Origin: Erythrobacteraceae bacterium WH01K
Lineage (GTDB): Bacteria > Pseudomonadota > Alphaproteobacteria > Sphingomonadales > Sphingomonadaceae
Direction: 5' to 3'
Length of the DNA stretch: 64,000 bases
Assembly: GCA_027941995.1 (NCBI GenBank)
Contig: CP115966.1
Coordinates: 2,542,001-2,606,000, forward strand
Positions 61,519-64,000 of the stretch are shown one piece after another; the first letter of the stretch is position 1; every line of letters begins with the position of its first letter. A program made the translations under genes and the position numbers. The notes beneath the pieces were generated by a model. That model was given only the letters and a program-made list of their open reading frames with translations. It made no database searches and was not told the DNA's origin.

Positions 61519-62774
61519 TCGGGGCGCTGCATTTCATCCTGCGGCGGGCCGAACAGGCGGCCCCGCTCGCTGAACAGCACCAGCGCCAGGCTGGTCAGCC
61601 CTGCGGCCAGTAGCGCCAGCGCCAAAGGCCGTGCCGTGCCGTCGTAGAGATAGCCGATCAGCGATCCCAGCACCGCGCCGGTCGTCAGGCGCAGGCTGGC
61701 ATGGACCGAGCTGGCCGCGCCCGCGATGTCGAAGAACGGGTTCATCGCAATCGATCCGAAATTGGTCCCGATGAAGCCCAGCAGCGCCATGTTCGCAGCC
61801 ATCAAGGGCACGAATTGCCACAGCGACTGCTCCGGCTGGAAGGCGAAGAATACCTGCAGCGCGGCAATGCCGACAAAGGCGAACAGCGCCGTATGGCTGA
61901 CCCGGCGCGCACCGAAGCGTTCGACGATGCGGGAGTTCGACCAGTTGGTGACGGCCATGGACCCGGCGCACAGCCCGAAGATCAGCGGGAAGCTGTCGCT
62001 CGCGCCGAAGGTCTCTCCGATCAATTGCTGGCTGGAATTGATGAACCCGAACAGGGCGCCGAACACCAGCGCGCTGCCGAAGATGTATCCGATGGCCTGC
62101 CGCAGGCCGATCGCGCGCTTCATGTTGCCGCCGATGACGGAGGGGCGGATGGGCTGGCGGTTCTCCTCCGCCAGCGATTCCGGCAGGCGGAACCAGACCC
62201 AGGCGAAGATCAGGCAGCCCTGCAGCGCCATGGCCAGGAAGATCAGGTGCCAGTCGCCCAGCAGCAGGATCGCCTGCCCGATGCTGGGCGCGACGGCGGG
62301 CGTCAGCAGGAAGATGACGAAGATGAGGCTCATCATGCGGGCCATCTTGTCGCCGCCCACCCGGTCGCGGATGATGGCGGGCGGCAGGGCGACGATCCCT
62401 GCGCCGAGAAAGCCCTGCGCTGCGCGAATGCCAACCAGCACCTCGAACACATTGGCGAAGGCACTGGCCAGCGACAGCACGATATAGATCGCGATGGAGG
62501 TCAGCAGGACCGGACGCCGCCCGAACCGGTCGGCCAGCGCGCCGGGCACCAGCGCGCCCGCCCCTGCAGCCAGCAGGTAGGCGCCGACGACGAATTGCCG
62601 TTCGTTGCCAAGGCCGCCGAAATCGGCCGCAATCTCGTCGAGCGCGGGCAGGATGGCGTCGATACCGAAGGCCTGCAGCGCCATCAGCATGGCCATCATC
62701 CATATGAGCTCGGTCTCGCCGATGGCTTTCCGGATTGCCTGCGTGGCAGGGGCTGGAGTGTTGTCGCGCGCCAT
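61515..62774 (-). CDS. MFS multidrug transporter, Bcr/CflA type
   Basis: A 419-residue 12-helix drug:proton antiporter. The DHA1/Bcr-CflA signatures are present: MALQAFGIDAILPALDEIAADFG in helix 1, GALADRFGRRPVLL (motif A), GIRAAQGFLGAG and AIIRDRVGGDKMARMMS in helix 4-5, and PAVAPSIGQAI (motif C-like). It may export drugs or a metabolite; carotenoid or lipid neighbours give no clue. AAGGA lies eight bases before the ATG. It ends overlapping the carboxyltransferase stop and is divergent from dinB with 117 bases between the starts. Confidence 0.88.
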   Translation of the reverse strand: MARDNTPAPATQAIRKAIGETELIWMMAMLMALQAFGIDAILPALDEIAADFGGLGNERQFVVGAYLLAAGAGALVPGALADRFGRRPVLLTSIAIYIVLSLASAFANVFEVLVGIRAAQGFLGAGIVALPPAIIRDRVGGDKMARMMSLIFVIFLLTPAVAPSIGQAILLLGDWHLIFLAMALQGCLIFAWVWFRLPESLAEENRQPIRPSVIGGNMKRAIGLRQAIGYIFGSALVFGALFGFINSSQQLIGETFGASDSFPLIFGLCAGSMAVTNWSNSRIVERFGARRVSHTALFAFVGIAALQVFFAFQPEQSLWQFVPLMAANMALLGFIGTNFGSIAMNPFFDIAGAASSVHASLRLTTGAVLGSLIGYLYDGTARPLALALLAAGLTSLALVLFSERGRLFGPPQDEMQRPD

Positions 62775-62891
62775 GACTGTTTCCTTGGCGACCGCACCGC
62801 CCCTTGACCACCCGTTTTGTTGCATGTGCGAAGAATTCGCAAATCGGCGAAATGGTTCCCCTGCCGCAGCACGCTCCCTAGATAGGAAGGC

Positions 62892-64000
62892 GTGGACGAA
62901 ACGGGCGAACAGAACCGCGAGGGCGACCCCAGGGGCGAAGTCGACAGCGAAGCCGAAGGCCTGCGCAAGATCATCCATGTCGACATGGACGCCTTCTTCG
63001 CCAGCGTCGAACAGCGCGACAATCCCGAATTGCGGGGGAAGCCCGTGGCCGTCGGCGGGTCCAGCGGGCGCGGCGTGGTCGCGGCGGCCAGTTACGAGGC
63101 GCGGCAGTTCGGCGTGCGCAGCGCCATGCCGTCCGTTACCGCGAAACGGCTCTGTCCCGACCTCGTATTCGTGAAGTCGCGCTTCGATGCCTACCGCGAG
63201 GCGAGCCAGCAGATCCGCGAGATCTTCCGTTTCTACACCCCGCTCGTCGAACCGCTCAGCCTCGACGAGGCCTATCTAGACATCACCGAAGACCTGCAGG
63301 GCATGGGCTCTGCCACCGCCACTGCGCAGGCCATCCGCAAGCGCATCCGCGAGGAGACGGACCTGACGGCCAGCGCCGGGGTCAGCTACAACAAGTTCCT
63401 GGCCAAGCTGGCGAGCGACCAGAACAAGCCCGATGGCATCTGCGTCATCCGCCCCGGCGAGGGCGAGGCCTTTGTCCAGTCGCTGCCCGTCCGCCGCTTC
63501 CACGGGATCGGGCCCAAAGCGGAGGAGAAGTGCAGGCGGCTGGGCCTGGAGACAGGCGCTGACATAGCCGCGAAGGACCGCGCATGGCTGCGCCAGCACT
63601 TCGGGAGCTTCGGCGATTACCTGTTCCGTGCGGCACGCGGCGTGGACCTGCGCCCCGTGCGATCGAACCGCCTGCGCAAATCCGTCGGCGGGGAGCGGAC
63701 CTTCAGCGCGGACATTCACGAGGCGGACGCCCTGCGGGAGACGCTGGAACGCATCGTCGACATCGTGTGGGAGAGGATCGAGCGGGCGCAGGCAAAGGGA
63801 AAGACCGTGACGCTGAAGCTGAAATACAACGATTTCACGCTGCACACGCGTGCCCAGTCGGTCAGCCAGCTGGTGGAGGACAAGGACACTTTCGCGCGGC
63901 TGGGGCGCGAATTGCTGGAGGAGGAAATTCCCCTTCCCCGCCCGATCCGGCTGATGGGCCTCACCCTGTCGAACCTGGAACGCGACGGAGACGAGGAATC
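62892..64000 (+). CDS. dinB: DNA polymerase IV (3' truncated by window end)
   Basis: The open frame runs to the window edge (about 369 codons). It is a Y-family translesion polymerase: HVDMDAFFASVEQ with metal-binding Asp31, PVAVGGSSGRGVVAAASYEARQFGVRSAMP, PLSLDEAYLDIT with the Asp-Glu pair, GVSYNKFLAKLASDQNKPDG, FHGIGPKAEEK (HhH) and the little-finger LRKSVGGERTFSADIHEA. The start is GTG, five or so bases after AGGAAGG. The leading 24 residues before the core are unusually acidic (EGDPRGEVDSEAE). It copies past damaged bases under stress. Confidence 0.95.
   Translation, partial: MDETGEQNREGDPRGEVDSEAEGLRKIIHVDMDAFFASVEQRDNPELRGKPVAVGGSSGRGVVAAASYEARQFGVRSAMPSVTAKRLCPDLVFVKSRFDAYREASQQIREIFRFYTPLVEPLSLDEAYLDITEDLQGMGSATATAQAIRKRIREETDLTASAGVSYNKFLAKLASDQNKPDGICVIRPGEGEAFVQSLPVRRFHGIGPKAEEKCRRLGLETGADIAAKDRAWLRQHFGSFGDYLFRAARGVDLRPVRSNRLRKSVGGERTFSADIHEADALRETLERIVDIVWERIERAQAKGKTVTLKLKYNDFTLHTRAQSVSQLVEDKDTFARLGRELLEEEIPLPRPIRLMGLTLSNLERDGDEE

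Overview
The window reads as chromosomal DNA of a GC-rich alphaproteobacterium, most likely Sphingomonadales and plausibly Erythrobacteraceae. The evidence is a crtY-crtI-crtB carotenoid cluster, an alphaproteobacterial SspB, ybgC-tolQRAB-pal with a proline-rich TolA, several small sphingomonad-type hypothetical proteins, and three sites matching the alphaproteobacterial general-stress sigma factor (EcfG) promoter GGAAC-N16-CGTT. No tRNA, rRNA, CRISPR array, transposase or phage gene was found. The taxonomic call is inference from gene content.

Layout. 1-2.7 kb: 3' end of purT, a glutathione transferase, a HabA-like membrane protein and a J-domain protein. 2.7-7.2 kb: the complete Tol-Pal operon on the minus strand. 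7.3-11.1 kb: histidine biosynthesis hisB-H-A-F, then a small PEP-CTERM gene, hisE and a HIT protein, all on the minus strand. 11.2-12.9 kb: sspB, a hypothetical gene and gmk. 12.9-21.6 kb: a lipid-catabolism block with an SDR, a two-gene acyl-CoA dehydrogenase pair that may be heteromeric, a GPH-type symporter, and a translationally coupled ACAD / Zn-alcohol dehydrogenase / APH-kinase operon resembling a split ACAD10/11. 21.6-25.0 kb: a subtilase autotransporter with a lipobox, and dapD. 25.0-36.8 kb: a stress and housekeeping block of small proteins (DUF2945, DUF3008, DUF3140, DUF427, DoxX, SWIB, PEBP, DUF962, DUF3429, GFA, Csp, fasciclin, HPF, an HTH protein, DUF2061, DUF2726) plus a membrane dipeptidase homologue and an alcohol dehydrogenase. 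36.8-39.4 kb: thiC and an uncharacterised membrane protein behind a TPP riboswitch. 39.6-45.4 kb: two tandem YadA-type trimeric autotransporters. 45.5-52.6 kb: an EF-hand protein, three exported peptide- or amide-cleaving enzymes (DUF885, amidohydrolase, S9 peptidase) and a MipA/OmpV porin-like protein. 52.7-57.1 kb: crtY-crtI-LOG-crtB with every junction overlapping. 57.1-61.5 kb: a biotin-dependent acyl-CoA carboxylase whose two subunits flank an aldo/keto reductase. 61.5-64.0 kb: a Bcr/CflA-type efflux pump and the 5' part of dinB.

How the genes work together. Envelope integrity (Tol-Pal, autotransporters, MipA, Pal), histidine, lysine and thiamine synthesis, and fatty acyl-CoA catabolism dominate. 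The points most worth following up are the EcfG-like promoters in front of a small acidic membrane protein with its DUF2945/3008/3140 neighbours, a fasciclin lipoprotein and MipA; the split ACAD10/11-like operon; the riboswitch-controlled membrane protein upstream of thiC; and several near-perfect inverted repeats in regulatory intergenic regions.
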